NCBI RefSeq assembly: GCF_045066735.1
Contig: NZ_JBISHH010000026.1
Coordinates: 124,001-188,000, forward strand
DNA length: 64,000 nt
Direction: 5' to 3'
DNA from: Algibacter sp045066735
Lineage (GTDB): Bacteria; Bacteroidota; Bacteroidia; Flavobacteriales; Flavobacteriaceae
This document shows, in pieces, positions 35,068-43,312 of this stretch; the stretch's first letter is position 1; every line of letters starts with the position of its first letter. The position numbers and the translations under genes are program-made. The notes below the pieces were generated by a model. It was not told the DNA's origin and did not search any database. It was given only the letters and a program-made list of their open reading frames with translations.

Positions 35068-35261
35068 GTTTAATAACAAGGCTAAGTTTTCACTTAATAA
35101 ATTGAAGATGTGTTTGAATACTTTTGATTGAAGAGTAATATTTAAAGAAAATTTCAAGTCGATATTATTTTAGGAAAGCATTTAAATATTGTATTTTAAT
35201 ACATTAAAATGAAGTTTGTAAACACATGTAATTATAAAGGTTTCTAAAGTAAAAATGAAAG

Positions 35262-36356
35262 ATGAGTAAAGTAACCGCCGAAGCATTAAAAGAACGCATA
35301 AAAGAGCTCACTTGCCTTTATGAGGTATCATCGAGCATAAGTAATGCTAATCCGGAATATATTGAAGCTACTATGGAGGCTATTGCTAAAAGTCTTCAAA
35401 AAGCATTTTTGTATCCCAATAAAACGGGTGTTCATATTACAGTGAATAGTTTAACGATGCAGACGGGCAACCATAGCGAAGAGGTTGTTTCAATTCAATC
35501 GAATATTAAAATTTTTAACAAGGTTAAAGGCCATATTGTTTGTAGTTTAAACGCAGCTAATTTTAAAGCTGAAGATTTTTTAACTGAAGAACAATTACTG
35601 ATAGATAATGTGGCTTTAAAAGTTGGTGATTTATTCGAGCGTATCGAAATTCAAAATAGTGAAGCTGCTTTAAAAAGGCGAGTAGAACATGCCGATAGGC
35701 TAGCGATACTGGGCGAAATAACCGCTGGAATTGCTCACGAACTCAATACACCTTTAGCGAATATTTTAGGGTTTGCCGAATTGCTACAATCTGATTTTTC
35801 GGGTGATAAAAAAGTATCAGGCGATTTAAGTAAAATTATAGATAATGCCATTTTTTCTAGAGAAGTATTAAAAAAATTAATGTTTTTTGCCTGCGAAATG
35901 CCTCAAGAAATGAAACGGGTTAATCTCGTGCCCATTATAAAAAGTGCTATCGAATTGCTCGATGCTTCCTTTAGAAAAGAGCAAGTTAAATACGAAGTAA
36001 AAATAGTAGATGAAACGCTTTGGTTAAAGGCAGATCCTATTCAATTGACTCAAATAATATTCAATTTACTTATGAATGCTATTTACTTCTCGCCAAAAGA
36101 TGGTTTAGTCACTATAGAAGCATTTCAAACAGATAATAATATTATATTAAAAATATTGGATGAAGGCTCGGGTTTTACACCCGAAGCTTTGGAAAAAGTG
36201 TTTCAGCCCTTTTTTACCACAAAACCCATGGAAGATGGTTCTGGTCTTGGTTTAAGCGTTGTGCATGGTATTGTGGCATCTCACAAAGGCACTATAAAAG
36301 CAGAAAACAGACCACAAAAAGGTGCTATATTTACAATGACTTTACCAAAAAATTAA
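35262..36356 (+). CDS. Soluble sensor histidine kinase of an NtrB/NtrC-type pair
   Basis: A 364-residue kinase with no membrane helix. The N-terminal ~130 residues look GAF-like. The H box is GEITAGIAHELNTPLANILG (His159). The HATPase part has an N box NLLMNAIYFS, G1 DEGSGFTP, the F box FQPFFTTK and G2 GSGLGLSVVHG. It reads into the NtrC-type regulator after a 3-base gap, so the two form an operon. The signal is probably cytosolic and unknown. Confidence 0.92.
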   Translation: MSKVTAEALKERIKELTCLYEVSSSISNANPEYIEATMEAIAKSLQKAFLYPNKTGVHITVNSLTMQTGNHSEEVVSIQSNIKIFNKVKGHIVCSLNAANFKAEDFLTEEQLLIDNVALKVGDLFERIEIQNSEAALKRRVEHADRLAILGEITAGIAHELNTPLANILGFAELLQSDFSGDKKVSGDLSKIIDNAIFSREVLKKLMFFACEMPQEMKRVNLVPIIKSAIELLDASFRKEQVKYEVKIVDETLWLKADPIQLTQIIFNLLMNAIYFSPKDGLVTIEAFQTDNNIILKILDEGSGFTPEALEKVFQPFFTTKPMEDGSGLGLSVVHGIVASHKGTIKAENRPQKGAIFTMTLPKN

Positions 36357-36359
36357 GGC

Positions 36360-37688
36360 ATGCTATTACGTAAAGAAAACATATTAATTGTTGATGATGA
36401 TGTCGATATTCTAGAACTATTGCAAAGGCATTTACAGTCTTGGAATTATCATACTTACAAAGCGGTTTCCGTAAAAGAGGCCGTTACTATTTTGCGTGAT
36501 ACTAAAATAGATTTGCTAATTACAGATTTAAAAATGCCCGAAATTGATGGAGCGGAACTCATTAAATTTGTATCAGAACATTATCCTAAATTGCCGAAAT
36601 TGGTGGTGACGGGCTATCCGTCGGTTCAAGATTCTCTTAAATTTATCAAATCTCGTGTGGTCGATTATTTAACCAAACCATTCACGAGAGCGGAACTTAA
36701 AGCCGCAATTAATAAATCGATGGCCATTTCTAACGAAAAGGATTTTAAAGCGATTAAACCTTCCGAAGAAAAAAATAAAGCCTATGGAGATATTATTGGT
36801 CATTCTGAAAAAATACAAGATGTTATTCAAATAATTGAACGTATTAAAAATAATAAAGCTACTGTTTTTATAAACGGTGAAAGTGGCACCGGAAAAGAAC
36901 TTGTGGCTCGTGCTATACATTACCAAGGTAAATTTGCTCGAGCACCATTTATTGTGGTAAACTGCGGTGCTATTCCCGAAAATTTATTGGAAGCTGAACT
37001 TTTTGGTTATGTAAAAGGTGCATTTACAGGAGCCGATACTAATCGAGATGGCTTTTTTCAAGCGGCTCATGGTGGTACTATTTTTTTGGATGAAATAGGC
37101 AATGCTTCGGTAGCAGTTCAACTTCGTTTGTTACGTGTTTTACAAGAAAAAGAAGTGATTAAAGTTGGTGCACAAAAAGCAGAAAAAATTGATATTAGAA
37201 TTATTGCAGCGACAAATAGTGATTTGCGCGATATGATTAAGAAGCAAAACTTTCGAGAAGATTTGTTTTATAGATTAACTGTTGTAGAAATACATGTTGC
37301 ACCGTTACGAGAGCGTAAGGACGATATTCCTGTATTAGTTGATAAGTTTTTGTTTAAATACGGTGTTGAATATAAGGATCGATATGTAACTATAACACCC
37401 GAAGCTTTAGCTATTTTAAATAGATATAATTGGCCAGGGAATATTAGGGAGTTAGAGAATGTAATACAGCGTGCTGTAATTATGTGCGATAAAATTATTG
37501 ATGTGGTACATTTGCCAGAGCATTTAAAATACACTTTAGAGTTTAGCGATAACGAGTTTGAACCACTTAAAGTGATTGAAAAAAAATACATAGAAAAAGT
37601 ATTGCGGTCAACGGGTAATAATAAAACCAAGGCTGCAAAAATTCTTCAAATAGATAGAAAAACTATTCGTCAAAAACTAACAGAATAA
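36360..37688 (+). CDS. Sigma-54-dependent NtrC-type response regulator
   Basis: A 442-residue protein. The receiver has the phospho-acceptor Asp56 (LLITDLKMPE). The AAA+ domain has Walker A GESGTGKE (173-180), the sigma-54 contact loop GAFTGA (220-225), Walker B TIFLDEIGNA and GNIRELENV. The Fis-type HTH is at the end (NNKTKAAKILQIDRKTIRQKL). Phosphorylated by the upstream kinase, it should open sigma-54 promoters. A near-consensus sigma-54 promoter lies 139 bases after its stop, in front of the next operon. Confidence 0.95.
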   Translation: MLLRKENILIVDDDVDILELLQRHLQSWNYHTYKAVSVKEAVTILRDTKIDLLITDLKMPEIDGAELIKFVSEHYPKLPKLVVTGYPSVQDSLKFIKSRVVDYLTKPFTRAELKAAINKSMAISNEKDFKAIKPSEEKNKAYGDIIGHSEKIQDVIQIIERIKNNKATVFINGESGTGKELVARAIHYQGKFARAPFIVVNCGAIPENLLEAELFGYVKGAFTGADTNRDGFFQAAHGGTIFLDEIGNASVAVQLRLLRVLQEKEVIKVGAQKAEKIDIRIIAATNSDLRDMIKKQNFREDLFYRLTVVEIHVAPLRERKDDIPVLVDKFLFKYGVEYKDRYVTITPEALAILNRYNWPGNIRELENVIQRAVIMCDKIIDVVHLPEHLKYTLEFSDNEFEPLKVIEKKYIEKVLRSTGNNKTKAAKILQIDRKTIRQKLTE

Positions 37689-37773
37689 TATCTTTTTACT
37701 GGTGCGTTTCTCCTCAACTGGGTAATTTTGTACCGATTTTAAAATTCATATGTTTTGTTTAAAATATTAGCTA

Positions 37774-37798
37774 AGCCCTTTATACGTAAAGGGTTTTT
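37774..37798 (+). terminator. Terminator after the NtrC-type regulator
   Basis: CCCTTTA pairs with TAAAGGG around TACG and runs into TTTTT. It separates the regulator operon from the sigma-54-driven operon. Confidence 0.8.
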
Positions 37799-37826
37799 GC
37801 ATTTCTAGACTTGCTAATAATTCTCA

Positions 37827-37842
37827 TGGCACAAACGTTGCC
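37827..37842 (+). promoter_or_regulatory. Sigma-54 (-24/-12) promoter
   Basis: TGGCAC-AAACG-TTGCC matches the sigma-54 consensus TGGCAC-N5-TTGCW at all invariant positions (GG and GC with correct 10-base spacing). It lies 56 bases before the ATG at 37898 and right behind a sigma-54 activator gene. Confidence 0.8.
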
Positions 37843-37897
37843 TATTATAAAGTAATTATTAAAAAAAGAGAAAAATTAATTTTAAAAGGAAGTATTT

Positions 37898-38260
37898 ATG
37901 AAAAAGTATGTATTAGCAAGTTTTATGGTTTTAGGAAGTTTAGCAATTAATGCTCAAGATGATGGAAGTAAATCGACAGCGCTAAAAGTAGGTGATGTTA
38001 TTGAGATTGGGCACCCTTCAACAAGCAAGTATAAACACATTAAATTTCCGCGGGCAAATTTTATAATAAAAAGAAATGGAGTTGCAGACTATAAGAAGGC
38101 CTTAGGAGAGGAAGTTGTAATTACAGATGTAGAAAAAATTGATAATGGAGAAACGAGAATTAGCGTAAAGCGTAAGGACGGCAGACGGTTTTTTAACACG
38201 GTATCCAATGTGTCTATAAGTTTAGAAAAAGCTTTAGAGGCCAACGAAATAAAAATATAA
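37898..38260 (+). CDS. Exported small protein, first gene of the sigma-54 operon
   Basis: A 120-residue protein with a signal peptide (MKKYVLASFMVLGSLAINAQ) and a basic beta-rich mature domain (KVGDVIEIGHPSTSKYKHIKFPRANFIIKR). No family recognised. It is preceded by AAGGAAGT and a sigma-54 promoter, so it is probably induced by the adjacent two-component system. Confidence 0.8.
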   Translation: MKKYVLASFMVLGSLAINAQDDGSKSTALKVGDVIEIGHPSTSKYKHIKFPRANFIIKRNGVADYKKALGEEVVITDVEKIDNGETRISVKRKDGRRFFNTVSNVSISLEKALEANEIKI

Positions 38261-38295
38261 TGCTCAATCTGGTTAAAATTTAAAGGCATATAGTA

Positions 38296-38715
38296 ATGAA
38301 ATACGGAAGCTTAATTTTAGAAAAAAAAGAGTACGTGTATTTAAAGCGCATACTAAATGTGTCTGGTTATGCTGGAGATTTTGAAGTTCAAAATTCTCTA
38401 CAAAAATTGAGTGAAGAGCTAAGGGAAGCCCAAATAGTAGATCATGAAAACATGCCAAGCGATATTATTCGATTTAATAGTAAGGCAACTTTAATTTTTG
38501 AAAATGGCTTAGAGAAAACATTGCAATTAGTTACTCCAACCGATCGCGATGTAAGCAAGAATAAAATTTCAATTTTAGCGCCTATGGGTGCGGCTTTAAT
38601 TGGTTATGCCGAAGGTGATACTCTTATTTGGGATTTTCCTGGAGGAAGACATCATTTAAAAATAGCCCAAGTGAATCAAGAAGAAATCACTGAAGTTTTA
38701 AACCTAATCATTTAA
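38296..38715 (+). CDS. GreA/Rnk C-terminal-domain protein
   Basis: A 139-residue protein with an N-terminal helical part and a GreA/GreB C-terminal FKBP-like domain: TLQLVTPTDRDVSKNKISILAPMGAALIGYAEGD. This is the arrangement of Rnk-type RNA polymerase-binding factors. The usual acidic coiled-coil tip of GreA is missing, so transcript-cleavage activity is unlikely. Second gene of the sigma-54 operon, 35 bases after the first. Confidence 0.82.
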   Translation: MKYGSLILEKKEYVYLKRILNVSGYAGDFEVQNSLQKLSEELREAQIVDHENMPSDIIRFNSKATLIFENGLEKTLQLVTPTDRDVSKNKISILAPMGAALIGYAEGDTLIWDFPGGRHHLKIAQVNQEEITEVLNLII

Positions 38716-38727
38716 AAATTTTTAATA

Positions 38728-39132
38728 ATGAAAGCAGAACATTTAGAAATTTATGATCATGATTCCGATGTGGATATTACACATAAAATCAATACAACGG
38801 AACTCGATAATTGGATAAATCATATTAAATATATTCAAACAGAACTGAATAATTTAATTGCTATTTACCGTGCTATAAGTCAGAACGCAGAAGCGGATGG
38901 GGTTTTAAATAAACTATCTAAAAAACAAATAGAAAACCAAACCTTGCTTACTGCGCTTAATAAATATGTGTTATTACGCTCTAATTTAATTGAATGTGAT
39001 GATATGCAATGTGATATGGTGTACATCACCGAGCACGAAAGTTATAGAAGAAGTTATCTATACCACATCGATAAATACAGACGATTAAAAGATGAGGTGT
39101 TTGGAGCTATACATGCTAAACTAACATTGTAA
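38728..39132 (+). CDS. Helical hypothetical protein (134 aa)
   Basis: An all-helical cytosolic protein with no signal or TM. The helix LDNWINHIKYIQTELNNLI and the later YRRSYLYHIDKYRRLKDEVF are prominent. The next gene encodes a protein of the same size and pattern (LNLWLYTLEQFNNKLD), so the two may be diverged duplicates. It starts 12 bases after the GreA-like gene. Function unknown. Confidence 0.75.
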   Translation: MKAEHLEIYDHDSDVDITHKINTTELDNWINHIKYIQTELNNLIAIYRAISQNAEADGVLNKLSKKQIENQTLLTALNKYVLLRSNLIECDDMQCDMVYITEHESYRRSYLYHIDKYRRLKDEVFGAIHAKLTL

Positions 39133-39164
39133 AAAAAGTAATAGTAATTAATTTATATAAATTA

Positions 39165-39554
39165 TTGGACCATATTTTATTATATAGAATAGACAATCAG
39201 AGGCGACTTTGCATTCAAAAAGATTTAAAAGAATTAAATCTTTGGCTCTATACATTAGAGCAATTTAATAACAAGTTAGATTGCTTTAGTGTTTTAGAAA
39301 AACGGCTAATTAAAAGCCCATCGGTTGAAAATTTAATAAAAGCACTAAGGCGAAAAAATGTTTTAGTTATGGGCACTTTCTGCAAGTATAGTCAGGATTT
39401 AAAAATTGAATTTGAATACGGTAAAACAGAGTATAATGAAGCACGATCTAAAATGCATGAAAAAAAGCGAGAACAATATAAACTGCTGCTGCAGGAGTTT
39501 ACTGCTTTTGAAACGCATATTTATAAATTATTAATGCGGTATAAACTTAAATAA
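39165..39554 (+). CDS. Helical hypothetical protein (129 aa), probable paralogue of its neighbour
   Basis: A helical protein starting at TTG 39165 after a 32-base gap. It has an LNLWLYTLEQFNNKLDCF helix matching the position of LDNWINHIKYIQTELNNL in the previous protein, and a basic C-terminus (HIYKLLMRYKLK). The Usp gene follows after 9 bases. No family recognised. Confidence 0.7.
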   Translation: MDHILLYRIDNQRRLCIQKDLKELNLWLYTLEQFNNKLDCFSVLEKRLIKSPSVENLIKALRRKNVLVMGTFCKYSQDLKIEFEYGKTEYNEARSKMHEKKREQYKLLLQEFTAFETHIYKLLMRYKLK

Positions 39555-39563
39555 TTAGAAAAC

Positions 39564-40388
39564 ATGAAAAAGATTTTAATTCCCACAGACTTCTCTACAA
39601 ATAGTTACAAGGCTATAGATTATATTACAGAACTCTTCAAAAATGAGGTCTGTGCGTTTTACTTTCTTAATGTTTATAATTATGGCACAGGAGGTTTAAG
39701 TGCTATAGAAATGTTACAGGCCGATGATGAATGGTTTGAAGAACCAAAAGATGAATCTCTACTTCATTTGGGCAATCTACTGAATGAGTTTGCTGTAAAA
39801 AAAAATAATGAAAAGCACGAATATCATGTTATTTCGGAAGGTTTAAGTCTGGTAAAGGCTATGGAAAAACATATAGAGCGTATCAATGTTGATTTAATTG
39901 TGCTAAAGGGCAATGCTAAAATTAGTAAAAACATAGAATCCATTGTTGGGAAAATTAGAACTTGCCCCGTTTTAATTGTTCCGCCATATGCTTCGAGGAA
40001 CAAAAAAATAAATTTAACCATAGCATCAAATTTTACTGAAGAAGTAAGAACTAATGAAATTGACAGCTTTTTAGAAACCTTTAAAAATACCAATTATATC
40101 ATTACTGTCTTGGCACTTACAAACGAGAAAGACATGCCAAACAAAACTAGTAGACACATAAGTTTGCTTTGCAATCATTTAGAAAATCAAACAGACAAAA
40201 CTGTAATCTTAGAATTTACAGCAAAATCTGAGAATTTAAAAACTTATGCTATATCTCATTTAAGTAGCATTATGTGTGTGGTAGACAAAAAACCAGATCT
40301 ACTTAGAAAAATTGGGTTGTGTAAATCTAGAGTTATTTCAATACTTGAGAACATACATAACAATCCCGTTTTAACTATACATCAGTAG
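39564..40388 (+). CDS. Tandem universal stress protein
   Basis: A 274-residue protein with two Usp folds in tandem. The first begins KKILIPTDFSTNSYKAIDYI and ends RTCPVLIVPPYA, with the typical DLIVLKGNAK strand. The second (from KINLTIASNF) ends NNPVLTIHQ. The ATP-binding GxxGx9GS motif is not intact, so this is probably a non-ATP-binding type. Last gene of the sigma-54 operon. Confidence 0.87.
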   Translation: MKKILIPTDFSTNSYKAIDYITELFKNEVCAFYFLNVYNYGTGGLSAIEMLQADDEWFEEPKDESLLHLGNLLNEFAVKKNNEKHEYHVISEGLSLVKAMEKHIERINVDLIVLKGNAKISKNIESIVGKIRTCPVLIVPPYASRNKKINLTIASNFTEEVRTNEIDSFLETFKNTNYIITVLALTNEKDMPNKTSRHISLLCNHLENQTDKTVILEFTAKSENLKTYAISHLSSIMCVVDKKPDLLRKIGLCKSRVISILENIHNNPVLTIHQ

Positions 40389-40423
40389 TTTGATGTTAAT
40401 TTTTTTAGTTATTGTGTTAGTAG

Positions 40424-40455
40424 AGCCTTTGAGATAATCAGAGGCTTTATCTTTT
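40424..40455. terminator. Terminator between the usp and lrp genes
   Basis: AGCCTTTGA pairs with TCAGAGGCT (one G-U) around a 5-base loop, followed by a T-rich stretch, between convergent genes. Confidence 0.7.
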
Positions 40456-40466
40456 CTTAAATCAGT

Positions 40467-40928
40467 TTATATATAAAACTCAGTAGTCGAATGTATTTCT
40501 TTTAAAACGAAATAACTTTCTAAGACACCAATATTTTCAATTTTGGATAATTTAAGACGGACAAACTCATGATAGTCGGTAAGGCTTTCTAGATTAATTT
40601 TTAAGAAAAAATCTACTTTTCCAGCCATATGGTAGCATTCTTGTACTTCTTTAAGAGCCTTAATTTGACTTTCGAATTTTTCTATAAAACCTTCGTTATG
40701 GTACCGTAGCGATACCATGCAAACGGCTGTTACCGCTTTGTTTAGTTGTGTTTTGTTAAGCAAAGCCACATATTTTTTTATATAGCCCTTGTTTTCCAAA
40801 CGTCTAATACGCTCGTACACTGGTGAAGCCGTTAAATGCAATATTTTGGCAATTTCCTTTGTTGTTTTTTTAGAATCTTTTTGTAAAATTCTTAAAATAT
40901 GAAGGTCTATGTCGTCTAATTTTTCCAT
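40467..40928 (-). CDS. Lrp/AsnC family transcriptional regulator
   Basis: A 153-residue protein with the N-terminal HTH of the feast/famine family (DDIDLHILRILQKDSKKTTKEIAKILHLTASPVYERI) and a C-terminal RAM/ACT domain (VQECYHMAGKVDFFLKI). It is divergent from the tdh-kbl operon, an expected Lrp-type target (amino acid catabolism), with about 170 bases between starts. Confidence 0.92.
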   Translation of the reverse strand: MEKLDDIDLHILRILQKDSKKTTKEIAKILHLTASPVYERIRRLENKGYIKKYVALLNKTQLNKAVTAVCMVSLRYHNEGFIEKFESQIKALKEVQECYHMAGKVDFFLKINLESLTDYHEFVRLKLSKIENIGVLESYFVLKEIHSTTEFYI

Positions 40929-41048
40929 TTGTGCAGATAATTTTCCTGTTTAAAAAGATTAAAACGAATTGGTTTAGTTAATAATATGGTGCTGTTTCGT
41001 TTTAAAAGATAAAAATACTTATTTATTGTTTATATAGCATTTAATTAA

Positions 41049-41077
41049 TTGTGTAATTGTTGTTTTTGGTAATTTTG
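41049..41077 (+). promoter_or_regulatory. Probable promoter of tdh-kbl
   Basis: TTG (41049-41051), 18 bases, then TAATTTTG (41070-41077), a full match to TAnnTTTG. Predicted transcription starts a little upstream of the ATG at 41097. A second TAnnTTTG (41086-41093) is too close to the start codon. Confidence 0.4.
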
Positions 41078-41096
41078 TTCTGTAATAGATTTGGTT

Positions 41097-42056
41097 ATGA
41101 AACACGAAAGAATTTTAATTACTGGAGCAGGTGGCCAACTTGGTACCGTTTTAACCGTTGAGCTCAAGAAAAAATATGGAGCAGAAAATGTTATCGCTTC
41201 AGATTTGAGAGTAAATCCGGATTTTATTGGGCATTTTGAAGTTTTAGATGCAACAGATTTTGATGCGCTTAAAAGAGTGGTTTTGGAATATGAGATTACT
41301 CAAATATTTCATTTGGTTGCTATTTTATCTGCTAATGGTGAGAAAGACCCAATGAATACTTGGGATGTTAACATGAAATCATTTTTTAATGTTTTAGAAG
41401 TTTCGAGGTTACACGGTATTAAAAAAGTGTTCTACCCGAGTTCTATTGCCGTTTTTGGTGAAGATGTTGATATGGATAACACGCCTCAGGATTCTAATTT
41501 AGTGCCTTTAACCGTTTACGGAATGAGTAAAGTAGCCGGAGAAAATTGGGCGAATTATTATCATAAAAAATATGATTTGGATGTTCGTTCTTTAAGATAT
41601 CCAGGTGTTATTGGTTATCAATCTATGCCAGGAGGAGGCACTACAGATTATGCTGTAGATATTTTTCATAAGGCAGTAAAACATGAAACATTTGATTGTT
41701 TTTTGGAGGCTTCAACTCATTTACCAATGATTTTTATAGATGATGCTATTAAAGCAACTTTAGAATTAATGGATGCACCTGCAGAGAAAATATCAGTAAG
41801 AACATCTTATAATTTATCAGGAATGAGCTTTGCTCCAAAGGATGTTTTTGAAGTCATTAAAAAAACAATGCCTAATTTTGAAATAACTTATAAACCTGAT
41901 TTTAGACAAGATATTGCAAATTCATGGCCAAATAGTATAGATGATAGTCAGGCCAAAAAAGACTGGAACTGGCAACCTAATTATAACTTAGAAAACATGA
42001 CTAAAGTTATGATTGAAAAGTTAGAGTTGTATTACAATAGTAAATTAATAGCATAA
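41097..42056 (+). CDS. L-threonine 3-dehydrogenase, short-chain (epimerase-like) type
   Basis: A protein of about 319 residues, SDR-extended family. It has the NAD-binding motif TGAGGQLG near the N-terminus and the catalytic Tyr/Lys in TVYGMSKVAGENWA. The threonine-dehydrogenase-like stretch YPGVIGYQSMPGGGTTDYAVDI is present. It oxidises threonine to 2-amino-3-ketobutyrate. The downstream kbl gene (10 bases) splits that product to glycine and acetyl-CoA, confirming the role. TTG 41091 would add two residues; the ATG is preferred. Confidence 0.92.
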   Translation: MKHERILITGAGGQLGTVLTVELKKKYGAENVIASDLRVNPDFIGHFEVLDATDFDALKRVVLEYEITQIFHLVAILSANGEKDPMNTWDVNMKSFFNVLEVSRLHGIKKVFYPSSIAVFGEDVDMDNTPQDSNLVPLTVYGMSKVAGENWANYYHKKYDLDVRSLRYPGVIGYQSMPGGGTTDYAVDIFHKAVKHETFDCFLEASTHLPMIFIDDAIKATLELMDAPAEKISVRTSYNLSGMSFAPKDVFEVIKKTMPNFEITYKPDFRQDIANSWPNSIDDSQAKKDWNWQPNYNLENMTKVMIEKLELYYNSKLIA

Positions 42057-42066
42057 AAATAAAACC

Positions 42067-43263
42067 ATGTACGGAAGCATAAAAGATAAATTAAAAGAAG
42101 AATTGCAAGCCATCAAAAATGAAGGTTTGTACAAAGAAGAGCGTATTATCACAAGTTCTCAAGATGCTGTTATTAAAGTATCAACAGGCGACGATGTTAT
42201 TAATTTCTGTGCCAATAATTATTTAGGATTATCAAATAATAAAGAAGTTATTCAAGCGGCTAAGGATACTTTGGATACGCATGGGTTTGGTATGTCTTCT
42301 GTTCGTTTTATTTGTGGAACTCAAGATATTCATAAAGAATTAGAGTCTAAAATAGCTGAGTTTTTTCATTGTGAAGATACCATTTTATATGCTGCCGCTT
42401 TTGATGCAAATGGTGGTGTTTTTGAACCGCTTTTAAATCATGAAGACGCTATTATTTCCGACTCATTAAATCATGCTTCTATTATTGATGGTGTACGTTT
42501 ATGTAAAGCGGCGAGATACCGATATGCTAATAATAACATGAGTGATTTAGAAGCTAAACTTATTGAAGCTAATAAACAAAATCATCGTTTTAAAATTATT
42601 GTAACCGATGGTGTGTTTTCTATGGATGGCGTAGTTGCAGAACTAGATAAAATTTGTGATTTGGCAGATAAGTATGATGCCTTAGTTATGGTTGATGAAT
42701 GTCATGCTTCTGGTTTTATTGGTAAAACAGGTAGAGGTACTATTGAGCTTAAAAATGTATTAGGCCGTGTAGATATTATCACGGGTACGCTTGGTAAAGC
42801 TTTAGGAGGAGCTATGGGTGGTTTTACAACTGGTAAAAAAGAAATTATCGCTATGTTACGTCAGCGTTCACGTCCATATTTGTTTTCAAACTCTTTAGCT
42901 CCAGCAATTGTAGGTGCTTCATTAAAAGTGTTTGAAATGTTAGAAAAAGACACTTCATTTCGCGATAAATTAGAAGAGAATACAAAATATTTTAGAAGTA
43001 AAATGGAGGCGGCAGGTTTCGATTTAGTAGGAGCAGATGCCGCAATTGTTCCGGTTATGTTGTATGATGCTAAGCTTTCTCAAGATATGGCAAATCAACT
43101 TTTAGATGAAGGTATTTATGTTATTGGTTTCTTCTATCCTGTAGTACCAAAAGATAAGGCCCGAATTAGAGTGCAACTATCTGCTGCGCATACTAAAGCG
43201 CACATTGATAAAGCCGTTAATGCTTTTATTAAAGTGGGTAAAAACCTGAAGGTTATTAGTTAA
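42067..43263 (+). CDS. kbl: Glycine C-acetyltransferase (2-amino-3-ketobutyrate CoA ligase)
   Basis: A 398-residue PLP enzyme of the alpha-oxoamine synthase family. It has NFCANNYLGLSNN at the N-terminus and FGMSSVRFICGTQDIHKELE. MVDECHASGFIGKTGRG carries the PLP-contacting Asp and His. The PLP lysine is in GTLGKALGGAMGG. With the upstream dehydrogenase it converts threonine to glycine and acetyl-CoA. Confidence 0.96.
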   Translation: MYGSIKDKLKEELQAIKNEGLYKEERIITSSQDAVIKVSTGDDVINFCANNYLGLSNNKEVIQAAKDTLDTHGFGMSSVRFICGTQDIHKELESKIAEFFHCEDTILYAAAFDANGGVFEPLLNHEDAIISDSLNHASIIDGVRLCKAARYRYANNNMSDLEAKLIEANKQNHRFKIIVTDGVFSMDGVVAELDKICDLADKYDALVMVDECHASGFIGKTGRGTIELKNVLGRVDIITGTLGKALGGAMGGFTTGKKEIIAMLRQRSRPYLFSNSLAPAIVGASLKVFEMLEKDTSFRDKLEENTKYFRSKMEAAGFDLVGADAAIVPVMLYDAKLSQDMANQLLDEGIYVIGFFYPVVPKDKARIRVQLSAAHTKAHIDKAVNAFIKVGKNLKVIS

Positions 43264-43312
43264 TAATAAAACCCTAAAGAAATTAAATATTTAAGTTGAA
43301 AATGTCTTCCTT

